A DNA stretch of 64,000 nt from Thomasclavelia spiroformis (GTDB lineage: Bacteria; Bacillota_I; Bacilli_A; Erysipelotrichales; Coprobacillaceae): the NCBI GenBank assembly GCA_018369555.1, contig JAGZCC010000002.1:1-64000 (forward strand), in the 5' to 3' direction. Shown here piece by piece: positions 21,002-30,939 of this stretch. Under the pieces are notes generated by a model, which did not search any database, was not told where the DNA came from, and saw only the letters and a list, made by a program, of their open reading frames with translations. The stretch's first letter is position 1; the number at the start of each line of letters is the position of its first letter. A program made the position numbers and the translations under genes.

Positions 21002-22454
21002 ACCAACAGGGTTTTTAGAATATCAACGTGTTGATAATTTTTCCATTAAACCACAAAAGCGAATTTTAAATTTCGATGAATTTCATCAGTCTTTAAATCC
21101 ATCATTAAGGAAACAACAAGGTGCACGTTGTATGAATTGTGGAGTACCTTTTTGTCAATCTGCCATTTCTATAAAAGGAACAGTTTCAGGGTGCCCCTTA
21201 CATAATTTAATTCCTGAATGGAATGATGAAATATATCGTGGTAATGAAAAACAAGCACTAGCAAGATTATTAAAAACAAATTGTTTTCCTGAATTTACAG
21301 GCCGTGTTTGTCCTGCTTTATGTGAAAAAGCTTGTGTATGTGGATTGAATGATGATCCTGTTACAATTAAGGATAATGAATTATATGTCATTGAAACAGC
21401 TTTTAAAAATGGTCTAATTAAAGCCAATTTACCAAGTTTTCGTACATGTAAAAAGGTTGCAGTAATTGGAAGTGGTCCAGCTGGTTTAACAGTTGCATAT
21501 CAATTAAATCAAAAAGGTCATGAAGTTACTGTTTATGAAAAAGAAGATCGTTTAGGTGGCTTGTTAATGTATGGAATTCCAAATATGAAACTTGATAAAA
21601 AAATAATTGAACGACGTATTCAATTAATGAAAGAAGAAGGAATTACTTTTATTACCAATAAAAATGTTGGTGTTGATCTTACAAAAGAAGAATTATTGTT
21701 GGACTATGATGCGATAGTTTTATGCTGTGGAGCCAAACAAGCTCGTGATTTAAAAGTACCTGGTCGAAATAGCAAAGGAATACATTTAGCAGTTGATTTT
21801 CTTGCATCAACAACTAAAGCCTTGCTTGATAATACTTATGAAAAAGGAAATTATATTAGTGCTAAAGATAAACATGTAGTTGTTGTCGGTGGTGGTGATA
21901 CAGGAAATGATTGTGTTGCTACGGCTATTCGTCATGGTTGTATCTCAGTAACACAGTTGGAAATGATGCCACAATTGCCTTCGACAAGAACAAAAGAAGA
22001 GCCATGGCCACAATGGCCTCACGTTAATAAAATTGATTATGGTCAAGAAGAAAGTATGGAAATATTTCATCATGATCCACGTCTTTATAAAACAACTGTT
22101 AAAGAATGTATTGATGAAAAAGGACAACTTAAAGCAGTAAAAATTGTTAATATTGAAATTAATAATGGTAAGATAATTGAAGTTGAAGGTAGTCAAAAAA
22201 TTATCAAAGCAGATTTATTGTTAATTGCTGCTGGTTTTACTGGTATTGATTTAGAATTAAAAAATACTTTTAATTTACAAACTACTGCTAAAAATACTAT
22301 TGCAACTAAACAATTTTCTTATCAAACAACTGATGATAAAATTTTTGTTGCTGGAGATAGTCGTCGTGGTCAATCGTTAGTTGTATGGGCGATTATGGAA
22401 GGTAATGAATGTGCTAATGAAGTAAATGAATATTTAATGAAAGATTTTGATTAA
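20994..22454 (+). CDS. gltD: Glutamate synthase small (beta) subunit
   Basis: 486 residues. ATG 20994 follows AAGGAGG and overlaps the end of gltB. The N-terminal domain has the cysteines for 4Fe-4S clusters (CMNCGVPFC near 40, CPALCEKACVC near 105). Then come the FAD-binding GSGPAGL (near 158), the NADPH-site GGGDTGNDC (near 301) and the C-terminal FAD contact VAGDSRRGQSLVVWAI. It passes electrons from NAD(P)H to GltB. It is the last gene of the operon; a terminator follows directly. Confidence 0.95.
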   Translation: MAKPTGFLEYQRVDNFSIKPQKRILNFDEFHQSLNPSLRKQQGARCMNCGVPFCQSAISIKGTVSGCPLHNLIPEWNDEIYRGNEKQALARLLKTNCFPEFTGRVCPALCEKACVCGLNDDPVTIKDNELYVIETAFKNGLIKANLPSFRTCKKVAVIGSGPAGLTVAYQLNQKGHEVTVYEKEDRLGGLLMYGIPNMKLDKKIIERRIQLMKEEGITFITNKNVGVDLTKEELLLDYDAIVLCCGAKQARDLKVPGRNSKGIHLAVDFLASTTKALLDNTYEKGNYISAKDKHVVVVGGGDTGNDCVATAIRHGCISVTQLEMMPQLPSTRTKEEPWPQWPHVNKIDYGQEESMEIFHHDPRLYKTTVKECIDEKGQLKAVKIVNIEINNGKIIEVEGSQKIIKADLLLIAAGFTGIDLELKNTFNLQTTAKNTIATKQFSYQTTDDKIFVAGDSRRGQSLVVWAIMEGNECANEVNEYLMKDFD

Positions 22455-22486
22455 AAGAATTAACGATTAAAGTTAATTCTTTTTTG
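22454..22486 (+). terminator. Terminator of the glnN-gltD operon
   Basis: AAAAGAATTAAC (22454-22465) pairs with GTTAATTCTTTT (22473-22484), ending in a T run. Confidence 0.85.
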
Positions 22487-22535
22487 TTATAAGATTCTTT
22501 TTTTGGTAAAATAAATATAAAGGGTGAATGAATAA

Positions 22536-24056
22536 ATGAAACAAGATAAACGAATATATATGGCAATTGATTTAAAGTCGTTTTATGCATCAGTTGAATG
22601 TGTTGAAAGAAATCTTGATCCTTTAACAACTAATCTTGTTGTTGCTGACGTAAGTCGTAGTGAAAAAACAATTTGTTTAGCAGTATCACCATCATTAAAA
22701 AAATATGGAATTCCAGGAAGAGCAAGATTATTTGAAGTAATTCAAAAGGTCAAAGAAATAAATCAACAAAGAAAAAATAAACTAGGTAATAAAAAATTTA
22801 CTGGTGAATCATATGATGATAATTTACTTAGTCAAGATCCAAACTTATCATTATCATATATTATTGCAACACCACGAATGGCTTTTTATATTGAATATAG
22901 TACTAAAATTTATGAAATTTACTTAAAATATGTTTCTGCAGATGATATGCATGTTTATTCAATTGATGAGGTTTTTATTGATATTACCCCATACCTTAAA
23001 GTTTATAATGTAAAACCACGAGAATTTGCAAAAATGATTATTTTAGATGTTTTAAAAACTACTGGTATTACTGCTACTGCTGGTATTGGAACAAATTTAT
23101 ATTTGTGTAAAATTGCTATGGATATAGTTGCTAAACATACAAAAGCAGATCAAGATGGTGTTAGAATAGCTCAGTTAGATGAGATGATGTATCGAAAATA
23201 TCTTTGGTATCATCAGCCAATTACTGATTTTTGGAGAGTCGGCAAAGGCTATCAAAATAAATTAAAAAAAGTTGGCTTATATACAATGGGAGATATTGCG
23301 AAATGTTCAATTGGTAAAGAGGATGAATATTATAATGAAGATTTACTTTATGATTTATTTGGCATTAATGCTGAATTATTAATTGATCATGCTTGGGGCT
23401 ATGAACCATGTACGATTAATGATATTAAAGGCTATAAACCAGAAAATAATAGTATTGGTAGTGGCCAAGTTTTAGATTCACCATATGATTTTAATAAAGC
23501 AAAATTAGTTGTAAAAGAAATGCTTGATTTACTGTCATTAAGTTTAGTTGAAAAAAGATTAGTTACTGATCAAATTGTTTTAACTGTTGGTTATGATATA
23601 AAAAATCTTTCAAAATATAAATATTATCAAGGCGTAATTACAACTGATTATTATGGTAGAAAAATACCTAAACATGCTCATGGAACTGTAAATCTTAAAG
23701 AAAAAACAGACTCTGTAAAATTAATTACTGATGCTGTAATGAAGTTATATGATAAGATTGTTGATAAAAAATTAACGATAAAAAGAATTAACATTTCAGC
23801 TAATCATGTTGTAAGTGAAACAACATTAACCAATCAAAAAACAATTGAACAATTAGATTTATTTACTGATTATGAAGCTTTAAAAAAGCAACATGAAAAA
23901 GAATCAATAGAATTATTAAAAGAAAAAAAGTTACAGCAAGCAACATTACAAATCAAAAAGAAATATGGTAAAAATGCAATCTTAAAAGGAATGAATCTTA
24001 AAGAAGGTGCTACAACAATTGAACGTAATAAAACAATAGGTGGTCATAAAGCGTAA
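22536..24056 (+). CDS. Y-family DNA polymerase (UmuC/DinB-like)
   Basis: 506 residues with the layout of Gram-positive UmuC/YqjW/UvrX-type translesion polymerases. The palm metal ligands are visible: Asp12 in MAIDLKSFYASVE and Asp144-Glu145 in YSIDEVFID. A helix-hairpin-helix thumb element follows (FWRVGKGYQNKLKKVGLYTMGDIAK, near 235), then the little-finger domain. A C-terminal tail of about 100 residues contains EQLDLFTD, which resembles a beta-clamp-binding peptide (QxxLF). It would copy past damaged bases. It is followed after 10 bases by a YolD-like gene, the usual partner of this subfamily. No LexA box was recognised in the short upstream gap. Confidence 0.92.
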   Translation: MKQDKRIYMAIDLKSFYASVECVERNLDPLTTNLVVADVSRSEKTICLAVSPSLKKYGIPGRARLFEVIQKVKEINQQRKNKLGNKKFTGESYDDNLLSQDPNLSLSYIIATPRMAFYIEYSTKIYEIYLKYVSADDMHVYSIDEVFIDITPYLKVYNVKPREFAKMIILDVLKTTGITATAGIGTNLYLCKIAMDIVAKHTKADQDGVRIAQLDEMMYRKYLWYHQPITDFWRVGKGYQNKLKKVGLYTMGDIAKCSIGKEDEYYNEDLLYDLFGINAELLIDHAWGYEPCTINDIKGYKPENNSIGSGQVLDSPYDFNKAKLVVKEMLDLLSLSLVEKRLVTDQIVLTVGYDIKNLSKYKYYQGVITTDYYGRKIPKHAHGTVNLKEKTDSVKLITDAVMKLYDKIVDKKLTIKRINISANHVVSETTLTNQKTIEQLDLFTDYEALKKQHEKESIELLKEKKLQQATLQIKKKYGKNAILKGMNLKEGATTIERNKTIGGHKA

Positions 24057-24066
24057 AGGAGAAATA

Positions 24067-24477
24067 ATGAAAAAAGATATTCATAATTATGATGATATTA
24101 TAAATCTACCTCACCATATATCATCAAAACATCCACAAATGAAAATAATTGATCGTGCTGCTCAATTTGCTCCATTTGCAGCCTTAACAGGTCATAAAGA
24201 ATCAATCAATGAAGCTAGTCGAATCACTGATTTAAAAAAAGAATTAGATGAAAATCAAAAAGAAATACTGAATAATAAGTTAAACTATATTGTATTAAAC
24301 CTTGATAAATCACATGAAATAAAGATAACTTATTTTCAAAGCGATTCAAAAAAAAGAGGTGGAAAATATGTTACGGTTGTAACTAGTGTAAAGAAGATTG
24401 ATGAATATAATAGAGTGTTGGTTTTAAATAATGGAATGAAAATAAATATTGATGATTTATATCAGCTTGAATGGTAA
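24067..24477 (+). CDS. YolD-like family protein
   Basis: 136 residues. ATG 24067 follows AAAGGAG. The N-terminus carries the family signature LPHHISSKHPQM...DRAAQFAPFAALTGH. The rest is a small beta-rich domain (KRGGKYVTVVTSVKKID) ending in IDDLYQLEW, like the YolD segment in B. subtilis phage and plasmid UvrX neighbours. YolD proteins are thought to work with Y-family polymerases; the mechanism is not known. The gene is directly downstream of that polymerase, so the two form an operon. Confidence 0.85.
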   Translation: MKKDIHNYDDIINLPHHISSKHPQMKIIDRAAQFAPFAALTGHKESINEASRITDLKKELDENQKEILNNKLNYIVLNLDKSHEIKITYFQSDSKKRGGKYVTVVTSVKKIDEYNRVLVLNNGMKINIDDLYQLEW

Positions 24478-24782
24478 AAATAATTATAGAATCTTAAAAA
24501 AATATGTGTTATAATAGTTTTAGAAATAAGTAAATACTAGGTTGTTAAATTTTTGACTATTATTTCATAGGTTTTTTTGTTGGTGTAGGTGTTGCTTTTG
24601 ATATTAATAAGAGAAATATAGTTAAATAAATCGTGTAAGGATTATACTAGTATTTACTTTTATTTAATTTATTGATTTTATAAGTAGTTTAAAATAATTT
24701 GGTTTAGATAGGTTGGAAGAGTAATCTTTCAATTTTTTATTTTAATCACTGTAGTATTATTGTAAATAAATAACAGTTTATG
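24478..24782. other. Gene-free stretch before the fructanase operator
   Basis: AT-rich sequence with stops in all frames. I see no clear terminator, RNA fold or coding remnant here. The control elements of the fructanase gene begin at 24783. Confidence 0.5.
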
Positions 24783-24846
24783 TGACATTTGTCATATAAA
24801 AATGTTACATATCACACATTACTAATCAAACTAATAATCATATAAT
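24783..24846 (+). promoter_or_regulatory. Operator and promoter of the fructanase gene
   Basis: TGACATTTGTCA (24783-24794, a perfect dyad), then TATAAAAAT, then a second half with TTACATATCACA ending at 24816. The -10 TATAAT is at 24841-24846. The 34-base block matches 34216-34249 in front of the PTS operon at 29 of 34 positions, and both end exactly 25 bases before the -10. This placement suits an activator, most likely the response regulator encoded at 32239. Confidence 0.7.
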
Positions 24847-24851
24847 AATCA

Positions 24852-24865
24852 TGTAAGCGATTTCT
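24852..24865 (+). promoter_or_regulatory. cre-like CcpA site of the fructanase gene
   Basis: TGTAAGCGATTTCT differs from the cre consensus TGWAARCGYTWNCW at one position. It lies at the expected transcription start, where binding would repress. Confidence 0.55.
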
Positions 24866-24884
24866 AAGAAAGGAAAGGGAAAAT

Positions 24885-27800
24885 ATGATAAAGAAATTAT
24901 TAAGTTTTGTATTAGTTTTTTCATTGTTTTTTACAAACCTAACGTTTGTAAATGCATCTAATATGCCAGATGAAAAAACTAATGTTCCTGATGGAACATT
25001 TGAAAGCAAATTAGAAGCAAAAGAGTTATTTGACTTTGTTTCTAAGAGTAATGGTGAAGTTACATCAAATGAAGATGGTATAGTGTTGAGTAAAAATGCT
25101 GATGCTGATCATCATGCTTTATTAAATAAAGGAGATAAATACAAAAGCTTTATTTATGAAGGAGATGTAAAACTTATTGATGGAATTAGTGCAGGATTAG
25201 TAATAGGAGTTGCAGATCAAGAAAATGTTGCTAATTCGTGGTATGCGATTAATTTTAATACTGAAGAGACATTAAATCGTGCTCGATTATTTAAAGTAGA
25301 AAATGATGTTACAAATTACGCTTACATAACAAGTGATGAAGCTAGTTTAATTGATTTTAGTGATACAGTTCATATGTATATTGAATTTGATGAAATAGGT
25401 AATTATGTTTTTAAGTTATCAAATAACGTTACTAATGAAGTTATTAAAACAGGTAAAGTTGATAATTGGAGTGGTGGATATATAGGATTATTGACATTTG
25501 ATAGTAGTGCTATATTTAGTAATATTAAAATTACAGATACAAGTAATTCTGATAATTTAAAGACAAACTTAGATGGTATTAAAGAAAATGATAATTATCG
25601 AATTAGTGATATTGGAATTACAGGAAATTCTAATGGTGTAAATGATGTGTTTTTGTTAAGTGAAACAGATGGAGATAATTTTGTTTATGAAGCAGATGTT
25701 AAGTTTAATGAACGTTGTGGTGCAGCATCATTAGTGTTTAGAGCAAGTGAAGATTTAAATAATAAAAGTATGTATGTAGCAAATATTAATGGTGCTAGCG
25801 GAGAAGTAAGATTATTTAAATTTGGACAAGATGACAATTATGATTTAGCTAGATCACAGTTTATAGCATTAGATGAAAATGATGAGTATCATTTAAAAAT
25901 AACTGTTATTGATAAACATATTGTTTATTATATCAATGGTCAACTTGTAATAAATACTGCTGATTATACAATGAATGATCGTAATGAGGATTCTCATTAT
26001 GGACAAAATGATGCTCTTACAAGTGGTAAATTTGGTTTACTTACTTGGAATGGCAATGTAACATATCAAAATATTGAATACACGCCTATAGATGATACTA
26101 ATTCACCTCAATTAGATAATTTGAGTGTTGAAAGTATTAATGGTAAAGTTGATAAACAAATTGCATTTTCTAAAGGTCAATATGTTTACATTACATATGT
26201 TACAAACAGTACTACAGCAGTAAGTTTAATTCCAGAAATTAAAAATGATAGTGAAATTGTTGCGACTGATGAAAATGGAGAAATTGTCGATATTAATAAT
26301 TTACCAGTTACCAAGGATTTACAAACTTATACATTAACAGTAAGAAACGGAAATTCAAAAGTTTTATATCGAATCCGTGTTCATCGTATGCAAGTTGATG
26401 AATCATACTATAACGAAGATTATCGTGGTCAATATCACTATTCCGTAAAAGATGGATGGGGTAATGATCCTAATGGAATGGTATATTATAAAGGAAAATA
26501 TCATTTATTTTACCAATACTATGATTCACCAAATTGGGGACCAATGCATTGGGCTCATGCGACAAGTACAGATTTGATTCATTGGGAAGAACAGTCAATT
26601 CAATTTTATCCAGATGAATATGGAACAATGTATTCAGGATGTGCAGTAATTGCTAATCATGAAACAGCACCAGCAATATTTAACGAAGGTGAAGAAGGAC
26701 TTGTATTCTTTATTACTTCTAATGGTGGTAATGGTGGCGATATTCAAAAAATTACTGCAGCATATAGTAAAGACGGTGAAACTTTCCATAAATATGATGA
26801 AGGAAAAGTCTTAATTAATTGGACAGATGATTCTTTAAAAAATACTGCATTTAGAGATCCAAAAGTATTTAGATATGAAAATAAATGGTTTATGGTAATC
26901 GCTGGAGGACCATTAAGAATATATTCATCAGATGATTTAGTTAATTGGCAAGTTGAATCAGTTTATGGAGATTTACATACAGAATGTCCGGATTTATATC
27001 CATTAGTAGTTAAAGATGAAAATAATCAAGAAACTGGCGAAGTTAAATGGGTTTTAGACCGTGGGGGAAGAAAATATAAAATAGGTGATTTTAAACAAGT
27101 TAATGGTAACTGGTCTTTTGTTCCTGATGAGCAATATGCAAGTACTAATGCTGGTGGAATGGGAAATGAAGATAATGATGGAATCATGAACTTTGGTCCT
27201 GATTCATATGCAGCAATGACATATTATATGGGGGATTTTGGAACTGCAGATAATTTTAAAGCTCAAGATATTATTGCAATAAATTGGATGAATACTTGGG
27301 ACAGTGGTTTTAATAATGCAATACCTAATGCTAATGGTAATACTATTTTTAACGGAACATTTAATTTACAATTAAAATTAGGAATCAAGAAGGATAGTTA
27401 TGGGAAATATTATTTAACTCAAACACCAATTGATGAATATAAAACATTAAGAGATGAAGCAAATAAAGTTGAATTAAATGACATTACTATTAATGAAACA
27501 AATAATCCATTAAATAATTTTAGTGGTGATAATTATGAAATTGTTGCAAATTTAAAACCAGATAGTACATGTAGTGAAGTAGGTTTTAAAGTTAGAACAG
27601 GTTATGATCAAGAAACAGTTATTAAATATAATCTAGAAAATAAACAGTTAACTATTGATCGTTTAAAATCAGGAGTTATCGTTGTTGAAGGTGAACGACT
27701 TAATGTATGTAGTCAAAATGTTGAATTGAATGCTGATGGTTCAATTGATTTACATATTTATGTTGATCGCAGTTCTGTAGAAGTATTTACAAATGATTAT

Positions 27801-29864
27801 ACAGTTGCAGGAGCAATGCAAATTTTTGCTAGTCCAGTAAGTAAGGGTTTAAGTGTCTATAGTATTGATGGTAATGCTACTGGAAATATTACAATATATC
27901 CAATGAAAACAATTTGGACAGATAAATTAACACCAACTAAACCTCTATCTGTAGGAATTGATAAAACTAATATTAATGGCTATGTAGGTGATGAATTTAC
28001 ATTAAATAGTTGGGTTTCACCAGCTGAATTATCTCAAGATTTAATTTATACAGTTGATAATAATGATGTTATTTCTTTAGAACAAGATGGTAGTCAAGCT
28101 GCATTAAAAGCATTGAAAGCTGGTGAGGCAACAATCACTGTTGCAGCAAAACAAAATCCAAATATTACAAAAGAATGTCTTGTTCATATTTATGAAAATA
28201 ATTTTAAAACAAATTTAAGTGATTTTGAAGCTGTAGCTGGTAACTGGTATGTTGATGATGAAACATATGTTGCATCTTATAATGACAACGGCTTCATGTT
28301 TGCAAATAAAATTAGTACAAATAAATTTAAATATGAAATAGATGCTACATATCAAACAGGTATATTAAATTTTATTTTCCAATCACAAACAAAAAATGTA
28401 TGGAATGGATGTTATTCATTACAATTAAATGGAAATACCGTACGTTTGTTTGATTTTAAAGATGATTATACATTTACAAGTACAAATAACCTAGTAATAG
28501 CACCTGATAACAAATATCATATAGAAATTAATGTCGATGGTAATAAAATTGTTGCTTTAGTAAATGGTGTAGAATATATAAATCATGTAATTAGTGAATC
28601 TGATCGTCAATATGATGAAGGTTATGTAGGTTTAGGAATATATAATACAAATGCTAAATATCAAAATTTCTATATTACAACAGATACACCAATAACTCAA
28701 ATAACATCTAAAATACCAGATTTATACCCAGTTATTAATGCTGATTTAGAAGATATCAAAGCACTTTTACCAACAATGGTAACTGTTGCTGGAGATGATA
28801 ATTTAAATAAAAAAGAAATGGCAGAAATTATGTGGGATTTAGATATAATTGATGTTAATGTACCAGGTACTTATAGTGTAACAGGAACAATTGCAAATGG
28901 TGTTACAACAACTGTAAAAGTAATAACTCGTTCGAATAAAGCGTTAGCTGATTTGGTGGCTAAAACATATAATGAAAAAGATTATACATCAAATAGCTAT
29001 AAAGAATATTTATTAGCACTAGATAGTGCAAAAGAGGTATTGAATACTGATGATAGTAGTCAAAAAGAAATTGATACAGCATATTTAAATTTACAATTAG
29101 CTATTGAAAATTTAATTCCTATCAATAGTATTAATAAAACAGCTTTAAAGATTGCTCTAGATTTAGCAAATGCAATTACTGATAAAGATTTAGCTAATGT
29201 TGTCCCAGTAGTAGTTAATGAATTCAAACAAGCAAGAGATAAGGCTAATGAAGTATATAATGATGCAAATGCTAGTCAAGATGAAGTAGATGCAGCATTT
29301 GATCGACTTGCTAGTATTATGCAAAAATTAGAATTCTTCAAAGGAGATAAAACAGCCTTAAAAGCATTCATTGATAAAGTAAGTGATTTAGAAGGTGCTA
29401 AATATACAGAAGCTACATGGACACCATTTGAAACTGAGTTAAATGAAGCAATTGTTGTATATGAAGATGAAAATGCAATGCAAGAAGAAGTAAACAATGC
29501 ATACAATGAATTAGTTACAGCCTTCTTGAAGCTAAGATTAATTCCAGATAAGAGTTTATTAGAAGACTTAATTAATCAAGCTAATGGATTAAACAGTGCA
29601 AATTATACCAAAGCAACATTTGATGGCTTAACAAAAGCCTTAAATGAAGCTAAAGCAGTATTTGTTAATCCAAATGCAACACAAGTTGAAGTAGATAATG
29701 CAAAAGCTGAATTAGAAAAAGCAATGGCAAACTTACAAACAGTAAATAATGGTGATACAACTGTAAGTGTAAAAACAGGTGATGAAAGCTTAGTAGGAAT
29801 GTTTGCAGGAATTACTTTATTAAGTATTGCTGGATATGCATTGTTAAGAAGAAAAGAAGATTAA
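24885..29864 (+). CDS. Wall-anchored GH32 fructanase (levanase/inulinase type), 1659 residues
   Basis: Signal peptide 1-26 (ends VNAS). Two LamG/concanavalin-like domains (about 40-220, 225-405) and a linker domain precede the GH32 beta-propeller (about 510-860). The propeller has all three catalytic motifs: WGNDPNG with nucleophile Asp528, RDP with Asp658, and EC with acid/base Glu700. Then come the GH32 C-terminal sandwich (to about 1020), a Big2-type Ig domain (1028-1102), a third LamG-like domain (1105-1265), a Big4-like Ig domain (1280-1348), FIVAR repeats (1355-1610) and a VKTGDE sorting signal. It should release fructose from levan, inulin or sucrose at the wall. It faces the sensing module and PTS downstream and shares their operator, the arrangement of fruA/levDEFG in Streptococcus mutans. 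Confidence 0.93.
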   Translation: MIKKLLSFVLVFSLFFTNLTFVNASNMPDEKTNVPDGTFESKLEAKELFDFVSKSNGEVTSNEDGIVLSKNADADHHALLNKGDKYKSFIYEGDVKLIDGISAGLVIGVADQENVANSWYAINFNTEETLNRARLFKVENDVTNYAYITSDEASLIDFSDTVHMYIEFDEIGNYVFKLSNNVTNEVIKTGKVDNWSGGYIGLLTFDSSAIFSNIKITDTSNSDNLKTNLDGIKENDNYRISDIGITGNSNGVNDVFLLSETDGDNFVYEADVKFNERCGAASLVFRASEDLNNKSMYVANINGASGEVRLFKFGQDDNYDLARSQFIALDENDEYHLKITVIDKHIVYYINGQLVINTADYTMNDRNEDSHYGQNDALTSGKFGLLTWNGNVTYQNIEYTPIDDTNSPQLDNLSVESINGKVDKQIAFSKGQYVYITYVTNSTTAVSLIPEIKNDSEIVATDENGEIVDINNLPVTKDLQTYTLTVRNGNSKVLYRIRVHRMQVDESYYNEDYRGQYHYSVKDGWGNDPNGMVYYKGKYHLFYQYYDSPNWGPMHWAHATSTDLIHWEEQSIQFYPDEYGTMYSGCAVIANHETAPAIFNEGEEGLVFFITSNGGNGGDIQKITAAYSKDGETFHKYDEGKVLINWTDDSLKNTAFRDPKVFRYENKWFMVIAGGPLRIYSSDDLVNWQVESVYGDLHTECPDLYPLVVKDENNQETGEVKWVLDRGGRKYKIGDFKQVNGNWSFVPDEQYASTNAGGMGNEDNDGIMNFGPDSYAAMTYYMGDFGTADNFKAQDIIAINWMNTWDSGFNNAIPNANGNTIFNGTFNLQLKLGIKKDSYGKYYLTQTPIDEYKTLRDEANKVELNDITINETNNPLNNFSGDNYEIVANLKPDSTCSEVGFKVRTGYDQETVIKYNLENKQLTIDRLKSGVIVVEGERLNVCSQNVELNADGSIDLHIYVDRSSVEVFTNDYTVAGAMQIFASPVSKGLSVYSIDGNATGNITIYPMKTIWTDKLTPTKPLSVGIDKTNINGYVGDEFTLNSWVSPAELSQDLIYTVDNNDVISLEQDGSQAALKALKAGEATITVAAKQNPNITKECLVHIYENNFKTNLSDFEAVAGNWYVDDETYVASYNDNGFMFANKISTNKFKYEIDATYQTGILNFIFQSQTKNVWNGCYSLQLNGNTVRLFDFKDDYTFTSTNNLVIAPDNKYHIEINVDGNKIVALVNGVEYINHVISESDRQYDEGYVGLGIYNTNAKYQNFYITTDTPITQITSKIPDLYPVINADLEDIKALLPTMVTVAGDDNLNKKEMAEIMWDLDIIDVNVPGTYSVTGTIANGVTTTVKVITRSNKALADLVAKTYNEKDYTSNSYKEYLLALDSAKEVLNTDDSSQKEIDTAYLNLQLAIENLIPINSINKTALKIALDLANAITDKDLANVVPVVVNEFKQARDKANEVYNDANASQDEVDAAFDRLASIMQKLEFFKGDKTALKAFIDKVSDLEGAKYTEATWTPFETELNEAIVVYEDENAMQEEVNNAYNELVTAFLKLRLIPDKSLLEDLINQANGLNSANYTKATFDGLTKALNEAKAVFVNPNATQVEVDNAKAELEKAMANLQTVNNGDTTVSVKTGDESLVGMFAGITLLSIAGYALLRRKED
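29134..29864 (+). repeat. Shared FIVAR plus sorting-signal cassette, copy 4
   Basis: The end of the GH32 gene carries the same three FIVAR repeats and VKTGDE anchor as the GH92 genes 18 kb away. This points to module exchange or gene conversion of the 3' ends. Confidence 0.8.
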
Positions 29865-29881
29865 TAAAAATTAATATAATT

Positions 29882-29918
29882 GGATGTTTTCTTAATTGAA
29901 AGAAGACGTCCTTTTTTG
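29882..29918 (+). terminator. Terminator after the fructanase
   Basis: GGATGTTTTCTT (29882-29893) pairs with AAGAAGACGTCC (29900-29911) through G-U pairs, then six T. Confidence 0.85.
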
Positions 29919-29985
29919 ATATTTTGAATTATTAGTTTAATATTGTAAATAGTCATGATAAAATGATGGTATTAAAGGAGGAATA

Positions 29986-30939
29986 GTGTTGGGATTGAAT
30001 AGAAAAATTTATTTATCAATTATAATTTTATTTGCTTTAATAATTTTTGTTATTGGCTATTTATTTTATGCTGTACCAATATCTAATCATAAAGTATTTG
30101 GGGTTACATATATGACGATGAATAATCCTTTTTATGAAATAATTAATAATGAGTTAGAGAAAAATATTGAGAAAAATGGAGATCGATTAATTACGTTAGA
30201 TCCTCAATTAGATATTAATAAACAAAATGAACAGATTTATTCATTTATTGAACAAAAAGTAGATGGTATATTTATTAATCCAATTGATGCTAAAAAAATT
30301 GAGCCAGCTTTAAAAGCGGCTAAAAAAGCACATATTCCAATTATTACAGTTGATGCACCGGTTATTAATAAGGATTTAGTCAATTGTACAGTAGTTTCGA
30401 ATAATTATAATGCGGGTGTACAATGTGCAAAAGATATGATGAGTAAACTGAAAAGTGCCAATATAGTGTTATTAAAACATACAACTGCACTTTCTGCTAA
30501 AGAAAGAATAGATGGTTTTTTAGATACAATTGATGATTATCCAGAGTATAAAATTATTAATCAAGGAGAATGTAAGGGACAATTGGAAAAAGCAATGCCG
30601 GTTATGAAAAGAATTTTAAAAGAGACACCGGAAGTTGATGTTGTAATGGCATTAAATGATCCTAGTGCTTTAGGAGCGCTAGCGGCGTTAGAATCAATGG
30701 GATATAATGATGTCAGGGTATATGGAGTTGATGGGACACCGGATATTAAATCATTAATTGGAGAAAGTCCATTGGTAGCTGGAACAGTAGCGCAATCACC
30801 GATTTCAATAGGTAAGATAGCAGCAAAAAATATGTATGATTTATTATCTGGTAAAGAAATTGGTTCAAATATTATAACTCCAGTAGAGCTTATTACTAAA
30901 GAGAATATCGCACAGTTTAATAAAACGGGGTGGCAATAA
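29986..30939 (+). CDS. RbsB-type sugar-binding protein of the sensing module (LevQ-like)
   Basis: 317 residues, GTG start behind AAAGGAGGAA. One N-terminal membrane segment (about 9-30) and no lipobox, so it is probably a membrane-tethered external protein. The rest is a type-1 periplasmic-binding fold (VFGVTYMTMNNPFYEIINNELEKN, VDGIFINPIDAKKIEPALKAAKKAHIPIITVDAP, VMALNDPSALGALAALESMG, VYGVDGTPD). No transporter permease or ATPase accompanies it. It overlaps the kinase gene by one base (TAATG), which suggests it presents sugar to that kinase. LevQ of S. mutans is the closest role known to me. Confidence 0.85.
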   Translation: MLGLNRKIYLSIIILFALIIFVIGYLFYAVPISNHKVFGVTYMTMNNPFYEIINNELEKNIEKNGDRLITLDPQLDINKQNEQIYSFIEQKVDGIFINPIDAKKIEPALKAAKKAHIPIITVDAPVINKDLVNCTVVSNNYNAGVQCAKDMMSKLKSANIVLLKHTTALSAKERIDGFLDTIDDYPEYKIINQGECKGQLEKAMPVMKRILKETPEVDVVMALNDPSALGALAALESMGYNDVRVYGVDGTPDIKSLIGESPLVAGTVAQSPISIGKIAAKNMYDLLSGKEIGSNIITPVELITKENIAQFNKTGWQ

